Below are positions 53,403 through 62,083 of a stretch of DNA of 64,000 nt, one piece after another. A program made the position numbers and the translations under genes. This DNA comes from Algoriphagus marinus (GTDB lineage Bacteria > Bacteroidota > Bacteroidia > Cytophagales > Cyclobacteriaceae). The notes under the pieces are model-generated. The model worked only from the letters and a program-made list of their open reading frames with translations. It searched no databases and was not told where the DNA came from. Position 1 is the stretch's first letter. Each line of letters starts with the position of its first letter. The stretch is taken from assembly GCF_001936475.1 (NCBI RefSeq), contig NZ_MSPQ01000018.1, forward strand, positions 1-64,000. Reading direction: 5' to 3'.

Positions 53403-54164
53403 TTAATTTTTAGAGTTTTGTAAAAAATCAAGCATCTCATTGGTCTTTTCCAGAAGTCGAAGTTTAGAATTAAGGATTATTTTTTGCATGAGCATTTTTC
53501 CTGAAATCGTATTGAGCATAAAGTTTAGCAATTCTTTATCGTCTTTATTTTCCCAATAAAGGTCCGCTAAAGGACCAGTAATGGCTATCGATTGAATCAT
53601 AGGATGGGCATTTTCGCTTTGTCCTCCCATACCTTCTCCAAAGGAATTTTGGAGATCAAGAAAGATGCTGACGTTTTCATCCATGACTTTGATTTGTTTG
53701 AGTTGCTCGGTATTGAATTTCAGGATTTTTTTCTTGACCTCTTCATCAAAATAACCAATGCTCCCTGTACTTAGAAGGGAGACAATAGTGTTTCTGTTTC
53801 TTTCATTACTAGGGTCAAAGAATGGGAGATATTCATATCGGGCAATGTGTCGGAGCGTATCGACGGTACTGTTTGGCTTGGAAAGCCGTATTCTAAATCC
53901 ATCCAATCTTTCCAAATCCCTTTTGATTCCAGCAATTTCATTATTTAACTGTAAAGAATCCAATCTGAAATCCTCGATCAATGAGTTGATCGCGGAATCC
54001 ATGGAAAGCTTTTGTTTTCTTTCCTCATTCCAATTATTTACCTGAAGCGCGATCAAAATCCCGATGACGACCAAGAAGATTTCACCAAAGGCATAGACAA
54101 GGTATCGGGTGACCCTATTTTGGGAAAGGAGTTTTTGGCGGATTTTGCGGAAGAATGAGATCAT
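53403..54164 (-). CDS. DUF6090 family membrane-anchored protein
   Basis: This 253-residue protein has the constant head MISFFRKIRQKLLSQNRVTR, a membrane helix (GEIFLVVIGILIALQV) and NNWNEERKQK. The body includes a central NTIVSLLSTGSIGYFDEEVK motif matching the family's SG site. It is the first intact gene after the two element-disrupted copies, and shares its first 45 codons almost base for base with several array members while the body is unrelated at DNA level. Function unknown. Confidence 0.88.
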   Translation of the reverse strand: MISFFRKIRQKLLSQNRVTRYLVYAFGEIFLVVIGILIALQVNNWNEERKQKLSMDSAINSLIEDFRLDSLQLNNEIAGIKRDLERLDGFRIRLSKPNSTVDTLRHIARYEYLPFFDPSNERNRNTIVSLLSTGSIGYFDEEVKKKILKFNTEQLKQIKVMDENVSIFLDLQNSFGEGMGGQSENAHPMIQSIAITGPLADLYWENKDDKELLNFMLNTISGKMLMQKIILNSKLRLLEKTNEMLDFLQNSKN

Positions 54165-54209
54165 TATTTTTGAAAAATTAGAGTCTGTTGAATTTATGCA
54201 TGTTTAATT

Positions 54210-54850
54210 ATCCCGTAGGGATTTCCAATGGGTAGAAATCCCAAATAGAAATAACCAAGCGTGCCGTAGGTACGCCATATACAAAGAGAAATAATCCATC
54301 CTTAAGCATCAATCGATTTGAAAATAAATCGCTCATCGAACTCAATTTCGTGGGTTTTTAGCATTGAATGAAATTCCTCTGCAAAAGACTGCTTTTTATG
54401 GTGAACTTGCTGATTCTGAATATATTGGATGACCCTAGGAACTTGACTTTTTGAATAGGAAAAAGCTCCATAGCCTTCCTGCCAAGAGAATTTCCCGGTT
54501 GATAATTTATTTAGATTAATCCATTTGGATGAATCCTGCTTTACCTGCTTCATCAATTCCGACAGGGATTGAATTGGTCTCATTCCGAAAAGGAGGTGAA
54601 TGTGGTCAGGCATTCCATTAATTTGAAGCAATTTGTGGCCATTTTGCTGAATTATTCCGGTGATGTATCGGTAAAGCTGATCTTTCCATTCCTCTGAAAT
54701 GAGGCTTTGGCGATTTTGTACCGCAAATACTGCTTGAATGTGAATTTGTGTATAAGTATTAGCCATAGCCATTTTATATGTTGTACCTAACGGCACAATT
54801 GTAAAAATATACTTTTTGAAGTGCTACCGATAGTGAGTCCCTAACGGGAC
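54210..54850 (-). mobile_element. IS200/REP-type element with hairpin ends and intact transposase
   Basis: The element is bounded by short hairpins. On the left are ATCCCGTAGGGAT (54210) and GCGTGCCGTAGGTACGC (54259). On the right are TTGTACCTAACGGCACAA (54781) and GTCCCTAACGGGAC (54837). The transposase gene 54302-54772 lies between. Cores CCGTAGG and CCTAACGG recall REP-type hairpins mobilised by Y1 transposases. It sits inside a DUF6090 gene cut after codon 31. A shortened copy is at 55007-55240. Exact ends are not certain. Confidence 0.75.
54302..54772 (-). CDS. IS200-like / REP-associated Y1 tyrosine transposase
   Basis: The 156-residue protein has the HUH motif MPDHIHLLFGM (His57, His59) and the catalytic-tyrosine helix VPRVIQYIQNQQVHH (Tyr117), and is of usual IS200/TnpA length. 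It would nick and rejoin single-stranded DNA at the flanking hairpins. I start it at 54772 (MAMANTYTQIHIQ); an upstream GTG at 54796 lies inside the right hairpin and adds no family-like sequence. The start lies 1 bp past the stop of the truncated DUF6090 frame (54774-54962), so the transposase may be translated by coupling to the host gene's transcript. Confidence 0.92.
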   Translation of the reverse strand: MAMANTYTQIHIQAVFAVQNRQSLISEEWKDQLYRYITGIIQQNGHKLLQINGMPDHIHLLFGMRPIQSLSELMKQVKQDSSKWINLNKLSTGKFSWQEGYGAFSYSKSQVPRVIQYIQNQQVHHKKQSFAEEFHSMLKTHEIEFDERFIFKSIDA

Positions 54851-54962
54851 ATACTATTATTCGCTCACCCAAAACAATTTCTCCGATGGCATAAGACAAG
54901 TAGCGTGTGACCCTGTTTTGGGAGAGGAGTTTTTGGCGGATTTTTCTAAAAAATGAGATCAT
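54774..54962 (-). pseudogene. DUF6090 gene truncated by the REP-type element
   Basis: The first 31 codons are the intact constant head (MISFFRKIRQKLLSQNRVTR, YLSYAIGEIVLG). The frame then runs into element DNA (ERIIVCPVRDSLSV...) and stops after 62 codons. The membrane helix is cut after its first residues and the whole body is absent. No remainder of the gene is found beyond the element. Confidence 0.85.
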
Positions 54963-55006
54963 AACTGGCTAAAAATAAAGAATTTTAATTAGGGTTGGAA
55001 CAGTTA

Positions 55007-55240
55007 ATCCCATAGGGATTATCAATGGGTAGAAAAGGCAAATAGAAATAACCAAGCGTGCCGTAGGTACGCTACATGAAAAGAAAAATAATCAATCCTT
55101 AAGCATGAGTTTGAAAATAAATAGCTCCCGGAAGTCAATTTTATTGGAATTTAGCATAGTCGATTTATATGTTGTACCTGACGGCACAATGGCAAAAATC
55201 ACCTATTAAAATGCTACCCATCCTGAGTCCCTAACGGGAC
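55007..55240 (-). mobile_element. Internally deleted copy of the REP-type element (MITE-like)
   Basis: It has the same four hairpins as the full element (ATCCCATAGGGAT at 55007, GCGTGCCGTAGGTACGC at 55056, TTGTACCTGACGGCACAA at 55172, GTCCCTAACGGGAC at 55227). Only about 20 codons of the transposase 3' end remain (MLNSNKIDFRELFIFK versus MLKTHEIEFDERFIFK). It also sits in a DUF6090 gene at the same codon. Confidence 0.75.
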
Positions 55241-55352
55241 ATACTATTATTCGCTCCACCAAAACTATTTCCCCGATGGCATAAGCCAGGTAGCGTGTGA
55301 CCCTGTTTTGGGAGAGGAGTTTTTGACGGATTTTGCGGAAGAATGAGATCAT
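55206..55352 (-). pseudogene. Second DUF6090 gene truncated by a REP-type element
   Basis: A 48-codon frame: constant head MISFFRKIRQKLLSQNRVTR, YLAYAIGEIVLV, then element-derived ERIIVCPVRDSGWVAF and stop. Its ATG overlaps the stop of the upstream intact gene (ATGA, 55349-55352), so the operon spacing is preserved. The break is at the same codon as in 54774-54962. Confidence 0.85.
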
Positions 55353-56113
55353 TGCTCAAGGTATTTTTGTACTCGGTTTGATAAGGTGAGATTGGATTCC
55401 TCATAGGTTTTGAGGTTGCTAAAAACCAGTTCACTCTGGTGCAAAAGATCTACGAGGAAGTTTAATACTTCAGGTTCTTTGATAAATTCTTTAAAATCTG
55501 TTTTAAAATTGTCCTCAAGCTCCAATCGGAAATTGGGAATGGATTGATAATAAGTGCTTGGCTGTAGTTTATCCAGAGGATCAAATTGTGGAGTATTGTT
55601 AAAATTAAACGCACCGGCTTTTTGTTGATAAATCTCTAGAGACCACTCTAAATATTGCACGGAATAGTAAGTAATGATTTCCTCGGATAGTTTTTTGTCT
55701 TCAATTTCTTGAAGAAGACCACTTCCGTAAAGTGTCTGGTAGCTGGTATTAAACTTTGAAAATTTTCTGAATTCAAATGTCTTCAGGAAATATTCGCCGA
55801 GCTCTTTATTGGTATTGACTTCCTTTCCTTGGTAGTTCAAAAGGATTTTTTGAATACCATCCGTAACTTCCCCATAATAACCAATCAGAAAATCAATACG
55901 CTTAGCTTCCAATTTCAAATCTGATTGAACCCCAATTAAAAGCTGCTCCGTTTCTTTTTTTTCTTCAGCCAACTCTTTTTGAATATTTAATTGAAGCGCA
56001 ATCAAAATCCCGATAACGACAAGGAGTATTTCTCCAAAGGCATAGACTAGGTAGCGAGTGACCCTGTTTTGAGTGAGAAGTTTCTGGCGGATTTTTCTAA
56101 AAAATGAAATCAT
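55349..56113 (-). CDS. DUF6090 family membrane-anchored protein
   Basis: This 254-residue protein has head MISFFRKIRQKLLTQNRVTR, a membrane helix (GEILLVVIGILIALQL), then NIQKELAEEKKETEQ instead of the usual NNWNEERK. The body is helical, with a central TLYGSGLLQEIEDKKLSEE motif at the SG site. Its stop overlaps the start of a truncated copy. It starts 2 bp after the previous gene's stop. Function unknown. Confidence 0.88.
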   Translation of the reverse strand: MISFFRKIRQKLLTQNRVTRYLVYAFGEILLVVIGILIALQLNIQKELAEEKKETEQLLIGVQSDLKLEAKRIDFLIGYYGEVTDGIQKILLNYQGKEVNTNKELGEYFLKTFEFRKFSKFNTSYQTLYGSGLLQEIEDKKLSEEIITYYSVQYLEWSLEIYQQKAGAFNFNNTPQFDPLDKLQPSTYYQSIPNFRLELEDNFKTDFKEFIKEPEVLNFLVDLLHQSELVFSNLKTYEESNLTLSNRVQKYLEQ

Positions 56114-56115
56114 GT

Positions 56116-56865
56116 TTATTCTTTTGACTTAGTTTTTGCGATGATTAAATCCATTGCCTCTACTACCTGGTTATTTTCATTTTTGCTGTCTGCATTTTCT
56201 TGGTCTGCTAATCCCGTAAGGATGGCCTGAAGCATTCGTTTTTTTCTGGCAATCAGATTCAGATATTTATCCAGTTGCTTTTGGTCAAAGTCGAGCACTG
56301 CGTCAAATCGTTCCTCCTCAGTGTACAATTTAAAATGATCTAAGGTAAAGGGGATGACATGATTGACAGTAAATGCTCGCATTTCTTTTTCTTCTTCCAA
56401 ATAATCGACCATCAAATCAGGCCAAGCCACCAAAGTGGCCCGAAGCTCTTCATCCTGAATAAGTTCAATCGCCCCTGTATTCACCAAAGACACAATGCTA
56501 CTCTGAGAAGGATCAAAGGTGTAAGAGGTCCTGGACCAGAGTGAATGATACCGGAGTGAATCAAGAGAGACAGTCTTAAAGGGTTGATTGCTTAGCATCC
56601 ATTCACAACTCTTTAAGGATTTGACATGAAAAGCGGTAATTTTTTCAAACTGCGCTTTGTTTTCAACAAATTCAATTTGAAGTTGACTTAGAAATGCCTC
56701 CTCCTTCTTTTGGCCTTTTCTGTCCTCATTCCAATTGTTGACTTGGAGCGCCAAGAGAATTCCTATCATGACTAATGCGATCTCACCGAATGCGTAAATC
56801 AAGTAGCGAGTGAGCTTATTTTCACTCAAAAGTTTTTGGCGGATTTTTCGGAAGAAGGAGATCAT
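56116..56865 (-). CDS. DUF6090 family membrane-anchored protein, directly downstream of the amidohydrolase
   Basis: This 249-residue protein has head MISFFRKIRQKLLSENKLTR, a membrane helix (GEIALVMIGILLALQV), NNWNEDRKGQ, and a central SSIVSLVNTGAIELIQDEEL motif. The GEIALVMIGILLALQVNNWNE version of the helix is shared with 59047-59796, so these two heads form a subgroup. It lies 6 bp after the amidohydrolase gene. Function unknown. Confidence 0.88.
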   Translation of the reverse strand: MISFFRKIRQKLLSENKLTRYLIYAFGEIALVMIGILLALQVNNWNEDRKGQKKEEAFLSQLQIEFVENKAQFEKITAFHVKSLKSCEWMLSNQPFKTVSLDSLRYHSLWSRTSYTFDPSQSSIVSLVNTGAIELIQDEELRATLVAWPDLMVDYLEEEKEMRAFTVNHVIPFTLDHFKLYTEEERFDAVLDFDQKQLDKYLNLIARKKRMLQAILTGLADQENADSKNENNQVVEAMDLIIAKTKSKE

Positions 56866-56871
56866 GAGAGA

Positions 56872-58290
56872 TTATTGTTCAAAAGGGACATTGACTGGTC
56901 TCAATAAACCTCCCCGCATGACATGGGTGATGGATCTGAAATTACTTGCGTCAACTGAGGGGTCCTTGTCTAGGATAATCAGATCAGCCATTTTGCCCAC
57001 CTCCAGGGTGCCAAAATCATCCGATCTTCGCATGGCCTTTGCTCCGTTTTGGGTAGCCATTTGTATCAAGTCCTTGGCAGGAATCCCAGCTTTTTGCATC
57101 GCTTCCAATTCATCGTAGATCGAGAGGCCATGGAGTGTTCCAGGATTTCCTGCATCGGTAGAAAGGGCAATGGAAACCCCAGCCTTATAGAGCAGCATAA
57201 GATTGGCGTACATTATGGATTTTAGCTTTTCGTCAGCTTCCTCCGTCTTCTTGACCATGTCCTCAAATTTTTCCGAGCCTTTGTAGTATTTGAAAAATGA
57301 TTGAGAAACCTCTAACATATTTCTCGTTTCGGAATCTACCACCAGATTGGGGTCATTTAGTGGGAATTCGGCTTGGAGTGATTTGAAGGCTATCGAATAG
57401 CCCGGAACAACCACCAAAGTGGGACAAAGTATAACTCCTGATTCCTTAGCCATTTGGATAAACTCCTCATCCAATACCTGATCATCTACACTATGCACCA
57501 AAACTTTGGCTCCCAATCGAATTGATTCCTTGGCTTCGTCCAGATTGGTAGCATGGACGATCAGTTGATTTCTCTGGGTTTTGACTTCTTCAGCCACAGC
57601 TCTTAGACTTTGCATAAAAATGGAGTCCTTCAGGTTTAAGCTCCAGATTTTAATGCCTGTTGATCCCATTGCGGTACTCTTTTGTACATATTCTCGCCCA
57701 AATTCAGGGGAAGTCAAAGCAAGCATTTGTCGGTCTGGGGGGACATTGAAGATATCCAGCCGCTCTTGGTTAAAAGGCGTAAGTAAAGGCCCTGCAGCAG
57801 CGACATGGGGAGCATTCAGATTTGATTCTGCAGACTTGGAGAGATCAATGGTCCAATCATATCCACCCACATCATAGACTGCCGTCACTCCTGAGCGCAG
57901 ATAGCTTTCGAGATAGGGGAAGGGATTTCTTTTCAACCTAGCCTGAAGGCTATCAAATCGAAGCGTATCCCGAATATCCAAGGCATCAGGACGTCCGTCA
58001 AAAAAGCCGGTTTGGGAAAAGTGCACGTGCGCATCGACCAATCCGGGAGTGATAAACTTTCCTGAAACATCCACCAGATTGGCATTTTCAGGGATTTCGA
58101 TTTCCGCGCCCCCAATGGCTGATATTTTACCATCCTGAAGAATGATCACACTGTTGGAAATGGAATTCCCCGTACCATCAAAAAGCGTAGCTCCTTGCAA
58201 TACTGTGATTTCAGAATCTGTGGAGAGGCTTTGCGTACAAGCTGCCACAATCAAGATTCCAAGTAGGGGTAAAAAGGAAAGTCTTTGCAT
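56872..58290 (-). CDS. Amidohydrolase-family lipoprotein, imidazolonepropionase-like
   Basis: I start the 472-residue product at ATG 58290, giving a lipoprotein signal ending LIVAAC. A longer frame to 58497 overlaps the upstream gene and has no family match. The metal-dependent hydrolase pattern is clear: N-terminal beta segment TVLQGATLFDGTG, GLVDAHVHF (His88 and His90), further histidines in IVHATNLDEA and VLVHSVDD, the catalytic-aspartate segment LSTDAGNPG, and C-terminal GTLEVGKMADLIILDKDP. Substrate cannot be told; relatives include prolidases and imidazolonepropionase-like enzymes. It probably acts on the periplasmic or outer-membrane face. It is the only enzyme gene inside the DUF6090 array, 4-6 bp from each neighbour, and so probably cotranscribed. 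Confidence 0.9.
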   Translation of the reverse strand: MQRLSFLPLLGILIVAACTQSLSTDSEITVLQGATLFDGTGNSISNSVIILQDGKISAIGGAEIEIPENANLVDVSGKFITPGLVDAHVHFSQTGFFDGRPDALDIRDTLRFDSLQARLKRNPFPYLESYLRSGVTAVYDVGGYDWTIDLSKSAESNLNAPHVAAAGPLLTPFNQERLDIFNVPPDRQMLALTSPEFGREYVQKSTAMGSTGIKIWSLNLKDSIFMQSLRAVAEEVKTQRNQLIVHATNLDEAKESIRLGAKVLVHSVDDQVLDEEFIQMAKESGVILCPTLVVVPGYSIAFKSLQAEFPLNDPNLVVDSETRNMLEVSQSFFKYYKGSEKFEDMVKKTEEADEKLKSIMYANLMLLYKAGVSIALSTDAGNPGTLHGLSIYDELEAMQKAGIPAKDLIQMATQNGAKAMRRSDDFGTLEVGKMADLIILDKDPSVDASNFRSITHVMRGGLLRPVNVPFEQ

Positions 58291-58294
58291 AATG

Positions 58295-59050
58295 TTAGGA
58301 TTTGGTATTTGTTTCAATTTCTTGGTCCAGAATTGAGAGCAACTCTTTGAAAAATTCCAACAAGGCTTTCTCATCTTCCAGCGCATCGATCCTCCAGGAA
58401 TCGATGTTACTGATGATATCTTCGACCACTCTATTTTCAAAAAACCATGGGTAATCCGAAGTGTAAGTTCCTTGAGGAAAATCTTTGTATTCGCCATTGG
58501 ATGCTACGCGGTTAGAGGAGCTGATTTTCCCGTCAATTTCCGGCCAAAGTCGGTTGATAATGAGATTTTGAATCACGCCAAATTCCTCCAGTCCGTTAAT
58601 CACTTCTCCTTCAAATGAAGTCAGCATAGATTTCAATTTTTCACTTTGGATATAGTCGAGATTACCCGAGGAAATAATGGATTTGATATAGCCGTTTCGA
58701 ACTTCAAAGGTGTACACAGACTCAGAATTAAAGAGCAGGGTATCCAAAGTGACTGTAGGAATAGCAGAGACATCTGTCCCAAATAAGCCAAGTAAGTTGA
58801 CACTGCATTCATGGGCGAGTTCGTGATAGGCGATATTGGTTTTTAGGTTCTGAATATTTAGGAGAAGTTCTGTACGCAGGTTTTGCAGAATATTCTGTTC
58901 TGCTATCTTGATTTTTCGTTCCTCGTTCCAGTTATTGATGCTCAGCGCAATCAGTATTCCCAAGACTACAAGTACGATCTCACCCAGTGCATACTTCAGG
59001 TATTTTGAATTTATATTGTTGTCTCTCAATTTCCTTAGGAAGCTAATCAT
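58295..59050 (-). CDS. DUF6090 family membrane-anchored protein with a short variant head
   Basis: This 251-residue protein has a distinct head, MISFLRKLRDNNINSKYLKY, lacking the QKLLSQNRVTR stretch, then the helix GEIVLVVLGILIALSINNWNEERK. The central motif is KSIISSGNLDYIQSEKLKSM. The variant head suggests it was not homogenised with the others. It overlaps the upstream member by 4 bp and lies 4 bp before the amidohydrolase gene. Function unknown. Confidence 0.88.
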   Translation of the reverse strand: MISFLRKLRDNNINSKYLKYALGEIVLVVLGILIALSINNWNEERKIKIAEQNILQNLRTELLLNIQNLKTNIAYHELAHECSVNLLGLFGTDVSAIPTVTLDTLLFNSESVYTFEVRNGYIKSIISSGNLDYIQSEKLKSMLTSFEGEVINGLEEFGVIQNLIINRLWPEIDGKISSSNRVASNGEYKDFPQGTYTSDYPWFFENRVVEDIISNIDSWRIDALEDEKALLEFFKELLSILDQEIETNTKS

Positions 59051-59796
59051 AGGCTTTTCGGTTGAGTTTCATCAAGGATCTTTTGAATATGTTCCGCTGC
59101 TTTTTGATAAAGCTCGCTTCGAATACCAAGAAAGATAAAATAATCGTCTAGTGCATTTTCGAACTCTAGTTGGGTCACCAAAGCTGTATTATCCTTAGCA
59201 AACCCACTTGGTCCTACGAGATCCTTATTCAGCACATGATCTATTCTCCTTAAGTTACCATTCAGTTTGATGTAGTCAATGTAATATTCGTACGCATTAG
59301 CGTTAAGTTTTTCATAGTTCATTATCGCATCAAGCTGATTATTATATTGATTTATAAGTTGCCTTAGGTTGGGGTTGTTCAGCTTGGTGATCCTACCGGA
59401 GTTGATCAAATCCGCCAGGGATAGGGAACTCGGAAACCATGCAGGGTTGGTAATTGACTTTCTCACGAGAGAGTCGATGCCTTGGCTGGAATAAGATCTA
59501 GTGATTGTTTTGCTAATTAAATTGAGAAGTCTTTTTGCCGCAGCTCTTGCTGTATCGGTGGAGGCTAAATTGGTATTCAATTGATCCAAATTCGTTTTAA
59601 ACTCTGAGTTTAGATTAATAAGAATCCTCTCTTCTTCTCTTGATTCCTTTCTGGCCTCATTCCAGTTATTCACTTGCAGCGCTAGAAGAATACCAATCAT
59701 CACCAAGGCAATTTCCCCGAGTGCATAGACTAAATAACGGGTAACTCGATTCTGGGAAAGGAGTTTTTGGCGAATTTTTCTGAAAAAGGAAATCAT
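59047..59796 (-). CDS. DUF6090 family membrane-anchored protein
   Basis: I choose the ATG at 59796 (MISFFRKIRQKLLSQNRVTR), which is the family's constant start; a frame extending to 59835 adds 13 residues without family match. The product has 249 residues with helix GEIALVMIGILLALQV, NNWNEARKES, and central motif LADLINSGRITKLNNPNLRQLINQ. Overlap with the next gene is 4 bp; the 28-bp gap upstream is the widest between intact members. Function unknown. Confidence 0.88.
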   Translation of the reverse strand: MISFFRKIRQKLLSQNRVTRYLVYALGEIALVMIGILLALQVNNWNEARKESREEERILINLNSEFKTNLDQLNTNLASTDTARAAAKRLLNLISKTITRSYSSQGIDSLVRKSITNPAWFPSSLSLADLINSGRITKLNNPNLRQLINQYNNQLDAIMNYEKLNANAYEYYIDYIKLNGNLRRIDHVLNKDLVGPSGFAKDNTALVTQLEFENALDDYFIFLGIRSELYQKAAEHIQKILDETQPKSL

Positions 59797-59824
59797 ATTT
59801 AAAAGAATTAGTTGAATAGCAACT

Positions 59825-60583
59825 TTACAGTCCAAGTTCCTGATCGATTAATTTTCGGATTTGCTCCAGGTCTTTCTGCAGGTCATTGTATTCTAAAATT
59901 GCAATCTGATTCCAATTGGTATTCATAATGCAAAGATTTTGATATTCAAGTTCTTGAATCATTTTTGCATAGAAATCTTTCACTTGATTTTCGGTGTAGA
60001 AAAGTCGTTCGGAATTTGAATTTGTTATTGGAAAATTTACTATCGTCAAGGGCAGATTGCGTTCGAGGTAGGGCAAAAATTCTGTCGCCACAAACCGAAA
60101 ATGATTATCCTCTTCCTCACGCACATCCTCCACTGCCTCCGACCAGGAAGCAAGTCGGTATTTGAGGGAATCATTTGAAATCAAATTGATCTGTCCGGAG
60201 GAAATTAAGCTGTTGATTACACCGTTCGGTGCATTAAGGGTGGTATTTCCAAGGTTTAGAATCGGATGATAAGCTATTAAGGAATCAATCATTCCCGATT
60301 TCATGAAATCCAGTTTCCTTGAAAAAAAAGTGATGGATAATTCTCGTCTATTCCGGGCGTCATCAAGCCTTTTCGCCTGATCTGTAAATTCCTCTTTCAA
60401 ATCCTGCAAGGCCTTTTTTTCGGCTTTTTGATTCGTTCGCTCGAGGTTCCAATTATTGACTTGTAGGGCAATCAGAATACCGATCACCACCAAAAAAATC
60501 TCACCTAGAGCATAGATAACATAGCGGCTTATCTTGCTTTGTGAGAGTAGTTTTTGGCGGATTTTGCGGAAGATTGAGATCAC
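59825..60583 (-). CDS. DUF6090 family membrane-anchored protein
   Basis: This 252-residue protein has head MISIFRKIRQKLLSQSKISR, a membrane helix (GEIFLVVIGILIALQV), NNWNLERTNQ, and the clearest version of the central motif (NSLISSGQINLISNDSLKYR). The body is a predicted helical bundle with no catalytic motif. Its ATG overlaps the upstream stop by 4 bp. Function unknown. Confidence 0.88.
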   Translation of the reverse strand: MISIFRKIRQKLLSQSKISRYVIYALGEIFLVVIGILIALQVNNWNLERTNQKAEKKALQDLKEEFTDQAKRLDDARNRRELSITFFSRKLDFMKSGMIDSLIAYHPILNLGNTTLNAPNGVINSLISSGQINLISNDSLKYRLASWSEAVEDVREEEDNHFRFVATEFLPYLERNLPLTIVNFPITNSNSERLFYTENQVKDFYAKMIQELEYQNLCIMNTNWNQIAILEYNDLQKDLEQIRKLIDQELGL

Positions 60584-61338
60584 TGTTCAGGGAGTTGGTT
60601 AGGGTTTGTCTCGGAAATAACTTTATCACTAATCTCCCGAAGTACATATAAAGCATCCAAATAATTGGCTATTCCCCAGGCATGACTGTCTAGTTGGTTT
60701 TCAAACTCCAATTCCTGAAACATTTTATGTGTCTGTGAATCGAATTTTGATTCTTCTTCCCAATTCAAAAAACCATAGCGGTCGATATTTTTCAGGGAAG
60801 TGTTCTTCATCAAATAAGGCAATAGCAATGTTTGAGCTGTTTCATCCAAGGTTTCGAAGCTTTCGTCCTTTTCCCCAATCTCACTGTTCCATTCAAAAAT
60901 TAGCTGTCGTAAGTTTTCGGATGAAATAAGGTTAAGATTCCCAGAAGAGATTAAATCTTCAATTGCAGATTGGGAGGTACTAATGTCCCGGAAACCTAGA
61001 CTTCGCTCGATGAGACTATCCAAATTGTAAGCTTTCAATACCGAATCGGGCTTTTTAAAAAGTTTCATAAGATCCTTGGTGGTGCCTAGAATGGCTTCGT
61101 GCAGTTGGATACTAGCTTGTATTTTTTCCTTATTGCCTACAAACTCCGAATGCAGGCTTTGAAGGATTAATTTTTCTCTGTTGATATCTTTTCTTTGCTC
61201 ATTCCAGGTATTGATTTGCAGAGCTATCAAGATACCTATGGTGACAAGTACAATTTCCCCAAGAGCATAGACCAGGTATCGTGTCACCCGGTTTTGCTGA
61301 AGTAATTTTTGGCGGATTTTTCTGAAAAATGAGATCAT
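60580..61338 (-). CDS. DUF6090 family membrane-anchored protein
   Basis: This 252-residue protein has head MISFFRKIRQKLLQQNRVTR, a helix (GEIVLVTIGILIALQI), NTWNEQRKDI, and central motif EDLISSGNLNLISSENLRQL. The C-terminal segment FQELEFENQLDSHAWGI resembles the partial member at the right edge (IAHFQIDLKTYNFYISWA). It starts 1 bp after the previous stop and overlaps the next by 4 bp. Function unknown. Confidence 0.88.
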   Translation of the reverse strand: MISFFRKIRQKLLQQNRVTRYLVYALGEIVLVTIGILIALQINTWNEQRKDINREKLILQSLHSEFVGNKEKIQASIQLHEAILGTTKDLMKLFKKPDSVLKAYNLDSLIERSLGFRDISTSQSAIEDLISSGNLNLISSENLRQLIFEWNSEIGEKDESFETLDETAQTLLLPYLMKNTSLKNIDRYGFLNWEEESKFDSQTHKMFQELEFENQLDSHAWGIANYLDALYVLREISDKVISETNPNQLPEQ

Positions 61339-61339
61339 A

Positions 61340-62083
61340 TTAAGGAGCAGTTGCCTTCAAGATATTTTCAATCAATTCAATCGAATTTTCATACTCATTT
61401 AAAAGTAAAACGCTCGTGGTGTATTTGTCATCAAGGACATTTTCGAAAGTGATGTCGGACAATAATACAGAATTACTTAACTCAAATGTTGACCTAGAAT
61501 ACTGTTTTCCTCGAATCTTCAAGTATCCGGAATCCACATTTCTCATAGAGCCGTTTTCCTTGATATATTCCAACATTGAATTGCTACTTCGAAGATCATC
61601 TACAGCAAACTCAATCACATTTTCATAGTGTCGCTCCCATCCAAATAAAAGGGACTGTAATTGAGGATTAGAGAGTTTGGAGATTTGGCCTGAGTTTTTG
61701 AGATCATTGAGTACATAGGAGCTTGGATTCCATGTCATATTGATCAGGGCAAGACTCAATAGACTATCCAATTCATCGTCTGAAGGTAGATCCCTAGAGT
61801 TTATTAAACTTAGGACAAGCTCCTGGGCACTTACCATCTTTTTTATTCGACCAATGTCATAGTTTAAGGAATTCAAATTTTCCTCAAATTCAGCGTGTAA
61901 TGCTTGAATTATCTGTTGTTCTTTAATTGCTTCCTTTTGAGTTTCATTTCGGTTATTGACCTCTAGGGCGATTAGAATTCCGATTACGACAAGCAAGATC
62001 TCACCCAAGGCATAGACCAGGTAGCGTGTCACTTTATTTTGGGAAAGGAGTTTCTGGCGGATTTTTCTAAAAAATGAGATCAT
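61340..62083 (-). CDS. DUF6090 family membrane-anchored protein
   Basis: This 247-residue protein has head MISFFRKIRQKLLSQNKVTR, a helix (GEILLVVIGILIALEV), NNRNETQKEA, and central motif NDLKNSGQISKLSNPQLQSL. A glutamate inside the helix end (LIALEV) is unusual among the paralogues. It overlaps the upstream gene by 4 bp. Function unknown. Confidence 0.88.
   Translation of the reverse strand: MISFFRKIRQKLLSQNKVTRYLVYALGEILLVVIGILIALEVNNRNETQKEAIKEQQIIQALHAEFEENLNSLNYDIGRIKKMVSAQELVLSLINSRDLPSDDELDSLLSLALINMTWNPSSYVLNDLKNSGQISKLSNPQLQSLLFGWERHYENVIEFAVDDLRSSNSMLEYIKENGSMRNVDSGYLKIRGKQYSRSTFELSNSVLLSDITFENVLDDKYTTSVLLLNEYENSIELIENILKATAP

Noticed and set aside
58291..58497. Extended N-terminus for the amidohydrolase
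   Set aside because: The extra 69 residues overlap the conserved 3' end of the upstream DUF6090 gene in another frame; the start at 58290 gives a proper lipoprotein signal.
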